NCBI GenBank assembly: GCA_002353295.1
Contig: DEJG01000009.1
Span: 61,448 to 91,692 of the forward strand
Origin: Prevotella sp. UBA2754
GTDB taxonomy: Bacteria; Bacteroidota; Bacteroidia; Bacteroidales; Bacteroidaceae
Length of the DNA stretch: 30,245 bases
Direction: 5' to 3'
Position 1 is the first letter of the stretch; the number at the start of each line of letters is the position of its first letter. The translations under genes were made by a program, and so were the position numbers. This document shows positions 7,657-16,186 of the stretch, in pieces. Below the pieces are notes generated by a model. That model saw only the letters and a list, made by a program, of their open reading frames with translations. It did no database searches and had not been told where the DNA came from.

Positions 7657-8796
7657 TTATAAACTAACTTCTTTCATTGAAAAACTAATTCGACTATATC
7701 TGAAACGAGCGGAATCATTTATAAAGTCTAGTAGTTCCGGCTTAATCAAAGGATGTAATGAATCAGCAAGAAGAACGGCATTAATCTTTTGTATGCTACC
7801 ACTAAGATATGCTTTATAAAGATCAGCAAATCCCCTATAATTATTGTTTATTGCTGCTTGCATTTTTGCATCTTCCTGAAATTGTATTCTATGTGACATA
7901 ATATCGTGAATAATATTAGTATAGAACATTAATTCCGATATGATTCCCAAAACGATATTATTAGGCTTCTTTAGCTCGAAAACACTAAATACTCCATCCT
8001 TGATAGCCCAAATGTCAATAGCACTTTTCTGCCCAGTTGTAAAGTGGGTTTCCCTACTAACTTTATCATAGAATATGCCAACTGGTAATTGGTGATCCAT
8101 TACATCGTATTCTATTTTGTGTTTTTCGACATATTTACATTCTATCCAACCCTCGCTACCTTTTTCATGCTCGTCTGCTTCTGATGCACCTCCATTGGGA
8201 AAATTACAAACAAGTATTGAGGGTAGTTGAGGTATTGGCTTCTTTGAATATGCCCATTCGTACGATTGAACAAATCTTGTAAGCCGATATACAAATCGAT
8301 TAAAATGAAGATTATTCTCGCTGACGATAGATAAATCATCCCAATCGATTGTTACAGTCTTAATATCTTTCAAATAAAACTTTAAGACTATTGCCCAACT
8401 TTCAAATGCGCTCTCATTGTCTTGCATGTTTGCCTTAAGACCCTTTTCTGAAACTTTTAATGTTAAATTGTCACGTTTGTCTAAGTGATAAGTGTAACCT
8501 TTAGGAATATCTATCATAGGAAGTTCAACCTTTAGTTTACAGTAATCGTCTGTTCTTTTTTCGTCTGTTTTCATTTCTAAATTAAATTTTATTGTTTTGA
8601 TTTCATGTTTATAACACCACAAAGTCCCATCATATCCATGCTGGATATTCAATTTCTTGCCTGCCAGCTTGGCCTTAATCCTCAGATGTCTCGCTTCTTC
8701 CTTTGTAAGGAACACTACGTTCTCATCACTTATCCATTCGCCATTATCGTTGCGAATCAGATGCCATTTCCTTTCTTGCTCTTTTGTTTCCATCAT
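7657..8796 (-). CDS. Uncharacterised protein with a PD-(D/E)xK nuclease-like core
   Basis: A 379-residue protein that I do not recognise as a named family. The clearest signal is at 259-278: AIDIWAIKDGVFSVFELKKP, with Asp261 and Glu274-x-Lys276 in the D-x(12)-E-x-K spacing of PD-(D/E)xK nucleases, preceded by a beta-strand and followed by a helical region. The N-terminal 250 residues are rich in beta-strands and charged residues and have no evident signal or membrane segment. Its start overlaps the stop of the 173-residue gene by 4 nt and its stop is 5 bp from the RNase J-like gene. A nuclease in a nucleic-acid-processing or defence cassette is the best inference, but the call rests on one motif. 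Confidence 0.6.
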   Translation of the reverse strand: MMETKEQERKWHLIRNDNGEWISDENVVFLTKEEARHLRIKAKLAGKKLNIQHGYDGTLWCYKHEIKTIKFNLEMKTDEKRTDDYCKLKVELPMIDIPKGYTYHLDKRDNLTLKVSEKGLKANMQDNESAFESWAIVLKFYLKDIKTVTIDWDDLSIVSENNLHFNRFVYRLTRFVQSYEWAYSKKPIPQLPSILVCNFPNGGASEADEHEKGSEGWIECKYVEKHKIEYDVMDHQLPVGIFYDKVSRETHFTTGQKSAIDIWAIKDGVFSVFELKKPNNIVLGIISELMFYTNIIHDIMSHRIQFQEDAKMQAAINNNYRGFADLYKAYLSGSIQKINAVLLADSLHPLIKPELLDFINDSARFRYSRISFSMKEVSL

Positions 8797-9314
8797 GCAT
8801 ATTCGAATTGTGGTACATCTATAGTGACATTCTCCGTATCATCCCCATCGTCCAATGTAGGAACAGCTAACCTGAGTTCACCGTCTCGCATCGTATTATC
8901 TACAAGCAGCGTCAAGGGATAAATGTCGCTATCCTCATTCAATATGGGATAGCCGTACTCGTCGTACTCTGTCATAAATGCGGAGTCAATACCATACACA
9001 TAGATTTTCTCGCTATGCTTGTCCATCTCATGGTTGATGAATGGGTCGTGAACGGCATCAAATGCTTTCCCTTGGGTTAAGTCCATTCCATACAACAAGA
9101 AAGACGCAGCATCATTAGATCTTGCCAGCAAATCCATTGTCTGAGAATTGGCATAGAGATTCAGAGCATATTCTGTGGAGTGACGCTCATGGAAATCACG
9201 TTCAAAATCCTTAACTACATCACGGAATGTCACACCATCTGAAATTCTCCTGCCTTTTTCGTTAAAGTCAGAGGGAGTGAAATAATAGGTTTCAGTTATT
9301 TCTTTTTCTATCAT
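8793..9314 (-). CDS. Acidic hypothetical protein, first gene of the nuclease-like cassette
   Basis: A 173-residue, strongly acidic protein with no signal peptide or membrane segment and no motif I recognise. The N-terminal third is charged and helical (DVVKDFERDFHERHSTEY); the C-terminal part has many Asp/Glu residues (TLDDGDDTEN) and ends in PQFEYA. It overlaps the next gene by 4 nt (ATGA), so it is translationally coupled to the PD-(D/E)xK-like protein and is probably a partner of it. The upstream promoter is weak: TAACTTCG at 9327-9334 on the minus strand has one mismatch to TAnnTTTG. Confidence 0.6.
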   Translation of the reverse strand: MIEKEITETYYFTPSDFNEKGRRISDGVTFRDVVKDFERDFHERHSTEYALNLYANSQTMDLLARSNDAASFLLYGMDLTQGKAFDAVHDPFINHEMDKHSEKIYVYGIDSAFMTEYDEYGYPILNEDSDIYPLTLLVDNTMRDGELRLAVPTLDDGDDTENVTIDVPQFEYA

Positions 9315-9386
9315 ATAATATATATACGAAGTTACTATGGAAATATATTACAGGATTTCCACTTTATTAACTACTCCACTTCGCTT

Positions 9387-9497
9387 TTAACGTATCGTAA
9401 CGGAATTTTGTCTCACTTCCTCATCAGCTCGACATATATCAACTGGGCTACGGTGGGACAACGCAAACTCATATTGTTCCTTTGTAATCTTTGCCAT
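9387..9497 (-). pseudogene. 36-codon ORF, possibly a truncated antitoxin-like gene
   Basis: The frame from the ATG at 9497 to TAA at 9387-9389 reads MAKITKEQYEFAL and then departs into SHRSPVDICRADEE. The first 13 residues resemble the start of HigA-type helix-turn-helix antitoxins as I remember them, while the remainder does not, which suggests a truncated remnant. It may equally be a chance ORF. The interval 9315-9517 holds nothing else I can support. Confidence 0.25.
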
Positions 9498-9517
9498 ATT
9501 CGTACATCCTTTGTATT

Positions 9518-10450
9518 CTACGATTTCCAACGCCAAGTCTTTCTGACGATGACACTGATGGTATGAGTGATGGTGCGCAGGTGAAAGTTTTTGCCCAATA
9601 CTATCAGCAGGACAGCTGAAAGGATGAGCACGATGCCGATGACGAGACGGAAAGTGAGTGACTCGTCAAACACCATTACCCCGATGGCTACGGCAGTCAA
9701 CGGCTCCAAGGCTCCCATGATGGCGGTTGGCGTGGCTCCAACCTCGTGCACGGCAATAGTCATCAGTACCAGCGAAAGAACTGTCGGCACCAAGCCCAAC
9801 CAACAAGCAAAGAACCATGCTCGCGGAGATGGTGGCAACATCAAGTGCAGGTCGGGCGAAGTAAAGGAATAGGCTAACAGCGAGAACATGCATATCAACA
9901 ACACATAAAATGTGAGTTTCAAGGATGACATGCGGATGCTCGACTGGTTGACCACCACGATATAGACGGCATAAGTCAGCGAGGAAATCATGACCAGCAG
10001 AACACCTATGGCACTCAGCGACACACCAGCATCTCCTTTATATAACAGACCGATACCTGCTAATGCGAGGGTGATGGCTGTAACTGTTGAAGCCGTCACT
10101 TTCTCTTTGAAGAACGTTGCCATGATGATCGCCACCATTACAGGATAGACAAACAGAATGGTAGAGGCAATGCCGGCATCCATGAATCGGAAACTCTGAT
10201 AATAGGTGATGCTCGACGCAGCAAAGAGCAGTCCTAATGAACCAAGCGTTTTCAGTTCACTGCCGTTTATCTTAAAAGATTTACGCTCAGCCACCAGCAT
10301 CACCGCCAGAATCAGCACTGCCATTGAAAAGCGGTAGAAAAGGACGGACGATGTGTTCACGCCCTCCTCGTAGAGCGGTAACGCCCCAAACGGATTGGTG
10401 CCATAGCATACAGCAGCCAGAATGCCGCAGATAATTCCCTTATGTTTCAT
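9518..10450 (-). CDS. EamA/DMT-family membrane transporter
   Basis: A 310-residue protein with about ten hydrophobic segments in the two-repeat pattern of EamA (drug/metabolite transporter) proteins. The first repeat begins GIICGILAAVCYGTNPF and carries the characteristic FRFMDAGIASTILFVYPV segment; the second includes LEPLTAVAIGVMVFDE, the usual glutamate-proline motif before the last helices. Members export or import small metabolites such as amino acids or nucleotide-related compounds; the substrate cannot be told from sequence. The C-terminus ends in a basic tail. The gene is monocistronic with its own promoter box directly upstream. Confidence 0.88.
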   Translation of the reverse strand: MKHKGIICGILAAVCYGTNPFGALPLYEEGVNTSSVLFYRFSMAVLILAVMLVAERKSFKINGSELKTLGSLGLLFAASSITYYQSFRFMDAGIASTILFVYPVMVAIIMATFFKEKVTASTVTAITLALAGIGLLYKGDAGVSLSAIGVLLVMISSLTYAVYIVVVNQSSIRMSSLKLTFYVLLICMFSLLAYSFTSPDLHLMLPPSPRAWFFACWLGLVPTVLSLVLMTIAVHEVGATPTAIMGALEPLTAVAIGVMVFDESLTFRLVIGIVLILSAVLLIVLGKNFHLRTITHTISVIVRKTWRWKS

Positions 10451-10460
10451 TATTTTTGTG

Positions 10461-10468
10461 CAAAATTA
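10461..10468 (-). promoter_or_regulatory. -7 promoter box of the EamA transporter gene
   Basis: TAATTTTG on the minus strand matches TAnnTTTG exactly, 10 bp before the ATG at 10450; the leader would be very short. The -33 element is poor. Confidence 0.5.
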
Positions 10469-10512
10469 CAAAAATATTCTGAAAGTAACCCTCACTTGGA
10501 GTGATAATTGAC

Positions 10513-11220
10513 TTATTGAGAATTACTCTGCCAAAAGGATAAGGCAATATCGGCATAACAATATAGCTGGGTGCTGCGCGTTTTAACGACATCGGTATGG
10601 AACAGGCGTTCGTGTTGTAAACGACACAGAGACTGCCATGAGGCTAAAAACGAATGGTTATAGGCTGTTGCCAACAAGCGAACTCGTTCCTGAGGCGATA
10701 CCTGTTGCAATTGGGGAAGACGCTGTTGCAAAAGTCTGATAAAGATGGCCAAATAGCGACATTGTCCCTGCTCGCTGCTCAATCTTCGTATGCGAGAACG
10801 GCGCGCTTCTGCTTTGTTTGCCAGATTGAAATAAAAACCATATTCCTGTGCTAAGGGCGAAGCGTTCCAAGCCTGTTCCAATTCCTCAGCAAACGAGGGC
10901 TTCATCTGGAAACGACCGATGGAGAAGTTTGCACCCTCCCTACCCTTCATCACATACAAGCCATTGACTGCAGAACGCTCAATCATGTCCTGCCACATGG
11001 AATAGCGGATGAGTTCTGGGAAAACGATAGCCTCTGCCAACCGACTGTCCACACCAAAGAGTTCAAACTCCTGTTTCCACTTTTCATGATGTTCGCAGAC
11101 ATAGCATTCTGCCTCATTCCAGGCATTCCCAAAAACTTTGCGATAATCAATAGAAAAAGCTGTGGTGCTGTTCATCACGAGCAGCATCCACAGCATGATA
11201 GAATGTTTCAAGTTAATCAT
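10513..11220 (-). CDS. Secreted lytic-transglycosylase-like protein
   Basis: The chosen ATG at 11220 overlaps the stop codon of the upstream gene (TAATG), giving 235 residues; a longer start at 11238 is possible but lies inside the upstream gene. The N-terminus (MINLKHSIMLWMLLVMN...TTAFS) is a signal peptide. The mature part contains DSRLAEAIVFPELIRYS, with a glutamate at the place of the catalytic Glu of SLT-type transglycosylases, followed by FSIGRFQMKPSFA, comparable to the S-x-G-xx-Q-xx-P motif of that family. A muramidase or peptidoglycan-binding function is therefore inferred. It is the last of three cotranscribed envelope genes behind an OmpA protein, which fits a peptidoglycan role. 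Confidence 0.6.
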   Translation of the reverse strand: MINLKHSIMLWMLLVMNSTTAFSIDYRKVFGNAWNEAECYVCEHHEKWKQEFELFGVDSRLAEAIVFPELIRYSMWQDMIERSAVNGLYVMKGREGANFSIGRFQMKPSFAEELEQAWNASPLAQEYGFYFNLANKAEARRSRIRRLSSEQGQCRYLAIFIRLLQQRLPQLQQVSPQERVRLLATAYNHSFLASWQSLCRLQHERLFHTDVVKTRSTQLYCYADIALSFWQSNSQ

Positions 11221-12821
11221 TACAACTTGTAAGTACATTTCAGAATCTTGCCTTCATCGACTACTATCCACTCCAATTTTTCGTTGGAAATGGAGAAAGC
11301 CGAAGGCGTAAATGTGGTCATACCATTGATGATGACCTCACCCGTCTGACTGTACTCCACCGAGCGTTTTCCGCTACGGCTCTTGTAAACACCATAAGGA
11401 GGCTTCTGGTCTGTGCCTTTCTTCTGGCGAGCATCAGCTTGCTTGTTGATGGCTTTCAACTCTTCCTCCGTAATCAGGCGGAATTTGCCTCGCTCCACAG
11501 CGCCATATCCTTTTGTACGTTCGTTGAATGCCAGCAGCGGCCATTGGCTACCTGGTATCTTGAAATCATCAACACCACCAACGTAGCCGCCACTTTCCCA
11601 ATAGCAGAACGTCCAGCCATTCGGCAATTCATAAAGAGTCTCTGCACAGACAGGCTGTGCATCCAATTTGGGCAACTCTTTATAGGCCTCGCCAAGCAGG
11701 TTGCCAACCGCGATGACAGCATTAAGGTCCATACGTCCGATAGCACATTCGGGCAGGTCGCCGCTGTTGACAACCTGTTGCGTCAGACGAGAATATTCCG
11801 CTGCTATCTTTTTCGCTTCAGCCATCTGTCGCACGAGGGATGCCCGAAATTCTTTAGCTGCCTCCAAGCGATACTTGTATAGTATTTCATCTGCATCGGC
11901 ATAGAGTGCATCAATCTGTGCAGCATCATCTGTAGCACAAATCTGATCATAGTATTTCCTTAACTTGGCACTATACTTTTTGCCTATATTTGAATAGCTG
12001 TGTTGATTCTCACGTTCCATAAACTGAAGATAGTCCTGCATTAGTTTACCCATCTTGGCTTCGTATCCATTGAAGGCTTCAGTCAGTTGCTTTGTCTTTT
12101 GGCTGAAGTTTCTGGCGTTCATAGCCATAGCCTGCATCTTTTGCATAAACTCAGGATGCTGACGGATATAATTCTCCTGCTCCTTCTCGCTCATCTTTTC
12201 AAAGCGTTCCATCTCAGCCATATCAGGATTAGTACCCGTCACCTTCACCAATATTTTCTGTCGGATAGGCTCTTTCTTCGAATCCGGTACGTTCTCATCG
12301 TTCAGCATAGCCAGTTCCTCTTTGGTCAGCCCGAAGAGTTCCTGAATCTTTTGCTCCCATTTCAGCCGCAGTGCCTCCATCTCTGCATCCGAGCAACCAT
12401 TATTGGCTTCTTGCAACTGTTCGGCGCGAGCCAGAACGGAAGCAATCTGATTGATGTAAGCATCACGTTCTTCCATTGTAGAACGAGCCATTTTCTCAGC
12501 AGAGGGCAACTGTGGCAATTCTGACATGAGTGCAGAGGCTGACGAAGCCGATGAAGGCGTGACCGTACCATCCCAAGTAATGGTCACGGTCTTGCGCTTA
12601 GGCACGATATCGCTACCTTGTGCTACGGTAAGATTCGAGACATCAGCAGAACTCTTGTCGTCGTTTTCAGTTGTCTGTTCACTCTCTTCTGTCTTCGAGA
12701 GTCCTACCGCCTGCTGAGCCTTCTGCTTCAATTTCTTCAGGAATCCCTGGGCGTCAGCATCTGACGTGCTGAACATCAGCAAAGCCGTTAATAAGATGAC
12801 TATTTTCTTCATATTTATCAT
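11220..12821 (-). CDS. Secreted helical protein of unknown function
   Basis: A 533-residue protein with a signal peptide (MINMKKIVILLTALLMF ... ADAQ) followed by GFLKKLKQKAQQAV, nearly the same opening as the OmpA protein immediately upstream. Residues about 45-110 are low-complexity Ser/Glu/Asp; 110-370 are mostly charged alpha-helix, probably coiled coil (for example EKMSEKEQENYIRQHPEF); the C-terminal 160 residues form a beta-rich domain with GWTFCYWESGGYVGGVDDF. The latter recalls beta-sandwich or T6SS-associated TagF-like domains, but not clearly enough to name. It starts directly after the OmpA stop codon; a second start at 12812 is possible. The gene ends in a TAATG overlap with the transglycosylase-like gene. 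Periplasmic, structural or cell-wall function is inferred. Confidence 0.6.
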   Translation of the reverse strand: MINMKKIVILLTALLMFSTSDADAQGFLKKLKQKAQQAVGLSKTEESEQTTENDDKSSADVSNLTVAQGSDIVPKRKTVTITWDGTVTPSSASSASALMSELPQLPSAEKMARSTMEERDAYINQIASVLARAEQLQEANNGCSDAEMEALRLKWEQKIQELFGLTKEELAMLNDENVPDSKKEPIRQKILVKVTGTNPDMAEMERFEKMSEKEQENYIRQHPEFMQKMQAMAMNARNFSQKTKQLTEAFNGYEAKMGKLMQDYLQFMERENQHSYSNIGKKYSAKLRKYYDQICATDDAAQIDALYADADEILYKYRLEAAKEFRASLVRQMAEAKKIAAEYSRLTQQVVNSGDLPECAIGRMDLNAVIAVGNLLGEAYKELPKLDAQPVCAETLYELPNGWTFCYWESGGYVGGVDDFKIPGSQWPLLAFNERTKGYGAVERGKFRLITEEELKAINKQADARQKKGTDQKPPYGVYKSRSGKRSVEYSQTGEVIINGMTTFTPSAFSISNEKLEWIVVDEGKILKCTYKL

Positions 12822-14096
12822 TTATTTCTTAATAAACTCAACGCGTCGGTTCTTGGCACGGCCAGCCTCCGTCTTGTTATCGGCAACGGGTTCGTGCGAG
12901 CCTTTACCTACGGCACGCATGTTGAACGGATCGCAGCCTAAGCCTTCGAGAGCCTTCACCACAGCTTCAGCACGCTGCTGCGAGAGCGGATCGTTCACTT
13001 TGTCGGAACCTTGATTATCCGTATGTCCCTGCACTTCGAAGCGAGCCTGTGGATTCTTCTTCATGTAGTCGGCGACCTTTTGTATCTCCTCCATCGACTC
13101 CGGCTTGAGCGTTGCCTTGCCCGTCTCAAAGAGAATATTGTTGGTCACGAACTTGCCCGTCTCGGCAATCGCCTTTTCGACGGCAGTCATACTCTGCTCG
13201 TTGCGGTCGTAAAGAGCAACTGCGCCCTTAGCAATCACCACATTGCGGATGAAAGTCAGATTCTCATATTCATAAGGTACTTGGAACGACATCCATGTGG
13301 GTTGCAAGACTCTTGGCAGATTGACAATACGCTTACCATTTATATAAACCTTCAATGCACGTTTATTAAAAGAAAGAGCTACTTTGTTCCAACCTTTCTT
13401 GAACTTATATTCAATGCGTGTATCTTTGGTTTCGTTTCCGGTTCCGTTATTATATGCATAATGATGATCCATTGTATCGTATACTCCATGAACTAAACAA
13501 AAAGCAACGCCATCACCATAATATCCTGCCCACCGAGAACGGTCTGTATTGCTGGCAAGCGTGAGTTTCATATCATTTAATCCAATATCATCCTTCCCAC
13601 CTGTCCAATAATAGAACTCATACTCAATGGTGAATTCCTCTGGCAGATAGGCACCCTTTTCCTTAATCAACGGCGTAATAACACCATTGTTTGTCACCTC
13701 AACGGCCTTTACTCCACCAATCGTCTTCACCTCCGCATTACCATCCAGCAAATCCCACTTCGAAGGGAACTCACCAACGGTCTCAGCCGTGAAGTCGTCC
13801 TGGAACAGAATTACCTCGCCACGCTTGAAGTCAGATGAGGTAGAGGTCTGGGGATTGGACGTTTCGTCACCACTTTCAGCATCTTCAGAGTTTTTGCTGC
13901 TTTTCTTCGACGACTTTTCGCCGTCCAACACCTCGTCAGAGGCTTTACTTACTTCGCGATCCACTTTATCCTCCACTTTTTGTTTCACACGCTCCACTGC
14001 CCTATCCTTCAAACGCTTCAGGAAACCCTGAGCATCGGCATTAGCAGAAAAAGCCATTACGAAGATGAGCATCATCAATAATTTCTTCATATTCAT
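12822..14096 (-). CDS. OmpA-family protein with a laminin-G-like middle domain
   Basis: A 424-residue secreted protein: signal peptide (residues 1-22, ending ADAQ), a basic amphipathic GFLKRLKDRAVERVKQ stretch, a Ser/Lys/Glu-rich linker, a concanavalin/LamG-like beta-sandwich (about 95-305, with VILFQDDFTAE and WDLLDGNAEV), and a C-terminal OmpA/MotB domain (about 318-424). The last has NNILFETGKATLKPES, EVQGHTDNQG and LSQQRAEAVVKAL, including the Asp and Arg that bind diaminopimelate of peptidoglycan. It anchors the outer envelope to the cell wall. It leads a leftward operon with the two downstream envelope genes and shares a 200-bp divergent control region with the TPR kinase genes. Confidence 0.85.
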   Translation of the reverse strand: MNMKKLLMMLIFVMAFSANADAQGFLKRLKDRAVERVKQKVEDKVDREVSKASDEVLDGEKSSKKSSKNSEDAESGDETSNPQTSTSSDFKRGEVILFQDDFTAETVGEFPSKWDLLDGNAEVKTIGGVKAVEVTNNGVITPLIKEKGAYLPEEFTIEYEFYYWTGGKDDIGLNDMKLTLASNTDRSRWAGYYGDGVAFCLVHGVYDTMDHHYAYNNGTGNETKDTRIEYKFKKGWNKVALSFNKRALKVYINGKRIVNLPRVLQPTWMSFQVPYEYENLTFIRNVVIAKGAVALYDRNEQSMTAVEKAIAETGKFVTNNILFETGKATLKPESMEEIQKVADYMKKNPQARFEVQGHTDNQGSDKVNDPLSQQRAEAVVKALEGLGCDPFNMRAVGKGSHEPVADNKTEAGRAKNRRVEFIKK

Positions 14097-14133
14097 CGGT
14101 TTTTAATGATTAATAGCACAAAATATCGCTTTG

Positions 14134-14141
14134 CAAATATA
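14134..14141 (-). promoter_or_regulatory. -7 promoter box of the OmpA operon
   Basis: TATATTTG on the minus strand matches TAnnTTTG exactly and lies 37 bp upstream of the ATG at 14096. No convincing -33 box is seen. Confidence 0.55.
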
Positions 14142-14202
14142 AGTCTTTCAGGGAAATGTGATGCTTCATTTTTATACAAATCGCGCCGAGTGGCCTGTTT
14201 TT

Positions 14203-14263
14203 CCACCCTTTAGGGTGGCGAGAAAGACTGATGTCGTACAAATTCCACCCTTTTGGGTAATGG
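14203..14263. promoter_or_regulatory. Twin palindromes in the divergent OmpA/TPR-kinase control region
   Basis: A perfect inverted repeat CCACCC-TTTA-GGGTGG (14203-14218) and a degenerate copy with the same left half, CCACCC-TTTT-GGGT (14245-14258), both preceded by TT. Their centres are 42 bp apart, four helical turns, so both would face the same side of DNA. The NarL-type regulator encoded downstream is the obvious candidate to bind them as dimers (inference). Confidence 0.5.
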
Positions 14264-14280
14264 ATATCCGAAGAAATGTG

Positions 14281-14288
14281 TAACTTTG
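14281..14288 (+). promoter_or_regulatory. -7 promoter box of the TPR kinase operon
   Basis: TAACTTTG matches the -7 consensus and ends only 5 bp before the chosen ATG at 14294, so the transcript would be leaderless or nearly so. No good -33 box is seen at the standard spacing, which would fit activator-dependent transcription through the nearby palindromes. Confidence 0.45.
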
Positions 14289-14293
14289 CAGAT

Positions 14294-16186
14294 ATGTTGA
14301 AACTGACGGGTATTTACAGAAGGTTGTGCCTCACTACCGTTTTCATTGCTCTGTGTCTGACGATGTCTGGTTACACCGACCATCGTAACACCAGAGTTGA
14401 CTCTGCATTGCAAGTACTCAAAAGCGGGCGCAAAATCACCGATAAGGAGCGCATGGACTGCTACTATCAGATAGTGAGAGGAACGCTGGGGAAGGACAGC
14501 AAAATGCACAATGACTATTGTCACAAGATGCTGGCTCTGAGCTACCGGATGGACGCGAAGAATATGCGTGAGAATGCTTTCTATCACCTGGGACTGCAAC
14601 ACTATGGAAGGGAGGAATACGAAGCGGCTGAGCGATACTTCAAAATGGGACTGGCCGTCACCGACTCCATGCGTGGCGACAAGCGCTATCCGGAGCAAGA
14701 CGTAGACGACAACCTGTCGCAACTCTATGGCGCTCTGGGCAATCTCTACAATCTGCAAGACAAGGCCCTGCTCGCCATTGAGTATTATCAGAAGGCGCTG
14801 CCTATCTTCGAGAAGTACGGCTGGCAGCAATCACAGACCGTGCTGCACCACAATGTTGCCGAGCTGTGGCTCTCGATGGGAAACAATCAGAAGGCCGAGC
14901 AGGAATATCTGCGCGCCATCGAGGCGGGCGAAGCCTCCGGCGACTCGCTGATGATAGCGCTGCCCAGAAAGGGGCTAGTGAAGATATATATCGATGAGGG
15001 AAACTACGAGAAGGCCGTCAAGACGGCGATGCCCGCCTACCGCTACTACCGTCATCACCGGCAAGAAGAGCGAAGCGATTACGCAGAGATGCTGGCGTCG
15101 ATGGCCAAAATACATCTCATGGACGGTCACGAGGACATGCCACGCGCCAAAGCCTTCGCCTCGGAAGCGCTGTCGCTCGACGATGACGAGCTGATGTTCG
15201 AGACACGCGGCGAAATCAACTCGGCAGCCGCGCTGGTTGCCATGAAGGAGCGCAACTGGAAACAGGCTCTCCACTATGCACTGAAGACCGTCCACGAACG
15301 CGACGAGGATGCCACCTACAGCGACGTGAGCTGCTATCGGCTGTTGGCAGATATCTATACGGAGCTGGGCGAAAAGGCAAAGGCCCGCGAATATATTAAT
15401 AAGGTATATCAGATGATGGAGCGCTTCGCCACCGACCACTACCAAAGCGGGCTCAGCCAGATGGAGGTGGTTTACGAGACGGAGAAGAAGGAAGCGCAGA
15501 TTGATGCGCTTGCCAAGGAACAGCGGCTCTACTTCTGGCTGCTGACGGCCTCTGCCGGGATTGTCCTGATGCTCATCGCACTGGTCATCATCCGCCATAT
15601 CGCCCATCAGCGGCAGAAGGCTTTGCTGGCAGCCCGCGTGGCATTGGAAACAGAGACAAAGGAGCGACGCATACTGGCTCGCGACCTGCACGATTCGCTG
15701 GGAGGCATGCTGTCGCTGTTGCGACTGAAAATCGAAGCCGAGGATGATGACGTGCTGCCATTGCTCGATGCCACGCATACGGAACTGCGGCGCGTGTCGC
15801 ACCATCTGATGCCAGAAGAACTGCTGCGAAACGGGCTCGCCTCGTCGCTCCACGATTTTGCCGTCTCCGTACCCGGCTCGCAGTTCCATGCCATCGGCGA
15901 CATCCGGCTGAGCAAGGAGATGGAACTGACGCTCTACCGGTGTGCCTACGAACTGGTGAACAATGCGATGAAGCATGCTCAGGCCAACCGTATCGACATT
16001 CAACTGATGCAGACGGACGGCGAGGTGACGCTGACCGTGAGCGACGACGGCAAGGGGATAGGAAACAAAGGGGGCGGCATGGGCCTGCAAAACATCCGCG
16101 AGCGCATAGAGCCCTACCGGGGAGCGCTGCGCATCGTCAGCAACGAGCATGACGGAACAGAAATCAACGTAACACTACCATTATGA
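14294..16186 (+). CDS. TPR-containing sensor histidine kinase, NarX/DesK type
   Basis: Starting at 14294 the protein has 630 residues; an earlier in-frame ATG at 14276 overlaps the promoter box and is rejected. Layout: signal anchor (about 5-24), periplasmic tetratricopeptide repeats (about 60-400, with GALGNLYNLQDKALLAIEYY and ELWLSMGNNQKAEQEYLRA), one transmembrane helix (about 412-436), then the kinase core. The core has the HisKA_3 motif RDLHDSLGG with phospho-accepting His466, the ATP-binding N-box ELVNNAMKHA and the G-boxes DDGKGIG and GGGMGLQNI. All catalytic residues are present. Its partner is the response regulator that starts within its last codons (4-nt ATGA overlap). The signal is presumably sensed by the TPR part; the target is unknown, though the OmpA operon is divergent from it. 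Confidence 0.9.
   Translation: MLKLTGIYRRLCLTTVFIALCLTMSGYTDHRNTRVDSALQVLKSGRKITDKERMDCYYQIVRGTLGKDSKMHNDYCHKMLALSYRMDAKNMRENAFYHLGLQHYGREEYEAAERYFKMGLAVTDSMRGDKRYPEQDVDDNLSQLYGALGNLYNLQDKALLAIEYYQKALPIFEKYGWQQSQTVLHHNVAELWLSMGNNQKAEQEYLRAIEAGEASGDSLMIALPRKGLVKIYIDEGNYEKAVKTAMPAYRYYRHHRQEERSDYAEMLASMAKIHLMDGHEDMPRAKAFASEALSLDDDELMFETRGEINSAAALVAMKERNWKQALHYALKTVHERDEDATYSDVSCYRLLADIYTELGEKAKAREYINKVYQMMERFATDHYQSGLSQMEVVYETEKKEAQIDALAKEQRLYFWLLTASAGIVLMLIALVIIRHIAHQRQKALLAARVALETETKERRILARDLHDSLGGMLSLLRLKIEAEDDDVLPLLDATHTELRRVSHHLMPEELLRNGLASSLHDFAVSVPGSQFHAIGDIRLSKEMELTLYRCAYELVNNAMKHAQANRIDIQLMQTDGEVTLTVSDDGKGIGNKGGGMGLQNIRERIEPYRGALRIVSNEHDGTEINVTLPL

Noticed and set aside
14975..16150. 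Long minus-strand ORF of 391 codons opposite the TPR kinase
   Set aside because: It lies entirely antisense to a well-supported gene in GC-rich DNA, where such frames are common, and its translation has no recognisable domain.
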